Below, one piece after another: positions 62,301 to 64,000 of a DNA stretch of 64,000 nucleotides (its first letter is position 1; the number at the start of each line of letters is the position of its first letter). The notes below the pieces were generated by a model. The model was given only the letters and a program-made list of their open reading frames with translations, did not search any database and was not told the origin of the DNA. This DNA is from Hyperoplus lanceolatus (Eukaryota; Chordata; Actinopteri; Uranoscopiformes; Ammodytidae), in assembly GCA_026929865.2 (NCBI GenBank), contig CM049408.1, positions 1,116,001 through 1,180,000 of the forward strand, read 5' to 3'. The translations under genes were made by a program, and so were the position numbers.

Positions 62301-64000
62301 ATAGTTTGTGGTGTTTCAGTTGTTCTAACATTATTAGTTGGTGCAACAGCATGTGAAAAAACCACAACGTTTGCTAGGCTATGAAGAGCGTTTATTGCGC
62401 GATAAAAAAATGAATGCCGTTAAAATGGGTTTGCGTTAACGCCGTTAATAACGCTTTAAACTGACAGCAGTAATTTATAGTCATCTTTAACCATACTAAA
62501 GTGTCAAATGATGACTTACATGCATTTAGACCAGGGGTTCTCAAACTTTTGATAGCTGAGGGCCAATTTAGGAACCCAACATTGGACCGAGGGCCGCCGA
62601 AAGGAAAACAATTGAAAAAACTGAAATCATTTCAATGGCCAGGTTGCGTCTTTACAGTTTACATGTATTGGTCTGCATCCAGTAATATGAAGTTAACACA
62701 TTTTAATTAATTAATGAAGGGCTAGGTTTCATTTCAATATTTGGGGACACACATTAAAAGCGGGGGTCTGGGGGTTGTCCCCCATACAAATTTACAAACA
62801 CTTCATTTTGTGCATTCTGGTTAATTTTTATGCAGTAATATGTGTCTTCTGTATTTATTTATGGTGGACATGTTAAGGAAAAGACAACTAGCTCCCATTG
62901 ATGCAAATCTAATGTAATATAAATCAGTAAGGCACTAAGGCATTCTGTATTGCATTCAAATATTTATTCTACTTTATTGTTCAAAACTTTTTGCACATTG
63001 AAAACATATCACCTTTTGGAGTTTTTTTTGTAGGACTCACTACTCATGATGCAGCAGCAGTGTTAACTATTATGACACTATACATTGGAAATTAACAGGG
63101 TGGGCTATCAGCAGTCAACTAGGCAGATAGTTCCATGGCTATCAACAGCTAGCTAACGTTAGCTTGTTAGCTAAACTTTAGGCAAAAGAGTTAGAAACCA
63201 GAAACCATCCATCCTTAGACACTTGACCTAATCTAATTCACCTTGAAGGTCAGAAAGTGCATCGTATTGGGCTTAACAAGCTCACTATCTAACAACTTAC
63301 ATTGGGACCACTACACTGCCTGCTGCACTGCGGGAGGCTGACCAGCCAGAGTCCAGCCAAACGTCAGCAAGTTTAAGATGGTATGGTCCACTGTAGGGGT
63401 GTTATTATTAATAATTGGACCATCGTACTTCATTCCATTTGTACAGAAGGTCTGGAACTGCTCTATTGACAAACGTTCACTCACTTGGAGGCGGGTGTCT
63501 GTTGAGGTTTAAAACTATTGGATCTGCCCAGTGCCACTCTGGATCGGCCAACCAATCGCATAACTTTTAGTTGTGACGTATGTCATGAGCCAGCTTCTGA
63601 CTTCAAGTGAAACTAGAGCGCAACTTCGACGTCATCGTTCTCAGCCACTCTCTCTGTTCGCTGATTGGACACTCCGAAATCTGCTTAAGCAGGAACTCAT
63701 GAATACACCGCAGCCCCAGACTGACTACTGAAGTGAAATGACAATTGAGCGGAAGTAGGTAGGCGGGCGGTGCCAGGCTAGCAATGAACCGCAATAAAGT
63801 AGAAAACATGCCATCAGTAGGTCAGTTAATAAAATAAAAAATATTATCATCAAATTTTAAATAACAATGATAATATGATCAAACCCAAACATATTGGTCC
63901 TTTTTTGCATACCACATATCAGTTTTATGAATCATATCTATCTAGCAGCTTTTCTCTATGTTCGTCCAGTGCGCTGCAGGAGGACAATTTCCCCTGAATC

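Larger units (their letters stand above)
51837..64000 (+). repeat. 12-kb direct repeat of about 26990-39204
   Basis: It is co-linear and in the same orientation throughout, including half of the 3.4-kb insertion, the L1 with its SINE, two neurexin exons, the 34734 tandem repeat and the MITEs. The offset is about 24,848 at the left and 24,796 at the right. It runs off the window end. Differences are dense small indels and substitutions over about 51837-60600 and rare after about 60700. The shared nested-insertion pattern means both copies come from the same locus. A misassembled alternate haplotype or poorly polished reads is likeliest. Confidence 0.93.

Noticed and set aside
51837..64000. A functional tandem duplication of neurexin exons creating a longer protein
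   Set aside because: Both duplicated exons are frameshifted and the block begins at an abrupt junction, so an assembly artefact is the simpler explanation.

Overview
The window is vertebrate, almost certainly teleost fish, nuclear DNA. It has small phase-consistent exons in long AT-rich introns, many CA/GT and TA microsatellites, and fish-type transposons (Tc1, hAT and PIF-like MITEs, an L1 and a tRNA-derived SINE). There is no sign of bacterial or viral genome organisation.

Three genes are visible, all partial. (1) On the plus strand, bases 1102-34545 carry six exons of a neurexin, best matched to neurexin-3. They run in frame from the LNS2 domain through LNS3 to the second EGF-like domain, and include a 45-nt exon that looks like alternative splice site 2 (SS2). 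(2) On the plus strand, 43090-45490 carries the coiled-coil and PRY-SPRY exons of a TRIM-family protein; its last exon is broken by about four one-base deletions. (3) On the minus strand, 51605-46610 carries nine exons of a long-chain fatty-acid transport protein (slc27a1-like), from the AMP-binding motif to the stop codon.

The rest is mostly transposable elements, often nested. The largest is an L1 at 23316-32921 with a 14-bp target duplication, itself interrupted by a TA-flanked MITE, an unclassified 3.4-kb insertion (which contains a hAT-like element) and a SINE. Others include a 3.8-kb hAT element (14730-18535), a foldback Tc1 derivative (18983-20630) and a MITE with ~166-bp inverted ends (9890-10365).

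The main structural oddity is that 51837-64000 repeats about 26990-39204, neurexin exons and L1 included. The second copy is full of small indels over the L1 and exon part and nearly identical at its far end. Its left edge is an abrupt junction between two unrelated transposon interiors, and it sits where the 5' half of slc27a1 should be. The simplest reading is a false duplication or misjoin of a second haplotype or poorly polished reads, not a functional tandem duplication. I found no new multi-gene system. The best biological leads are the SS2 exon with its internal second donor, the foldback Tc1 and the unclassified insertion.
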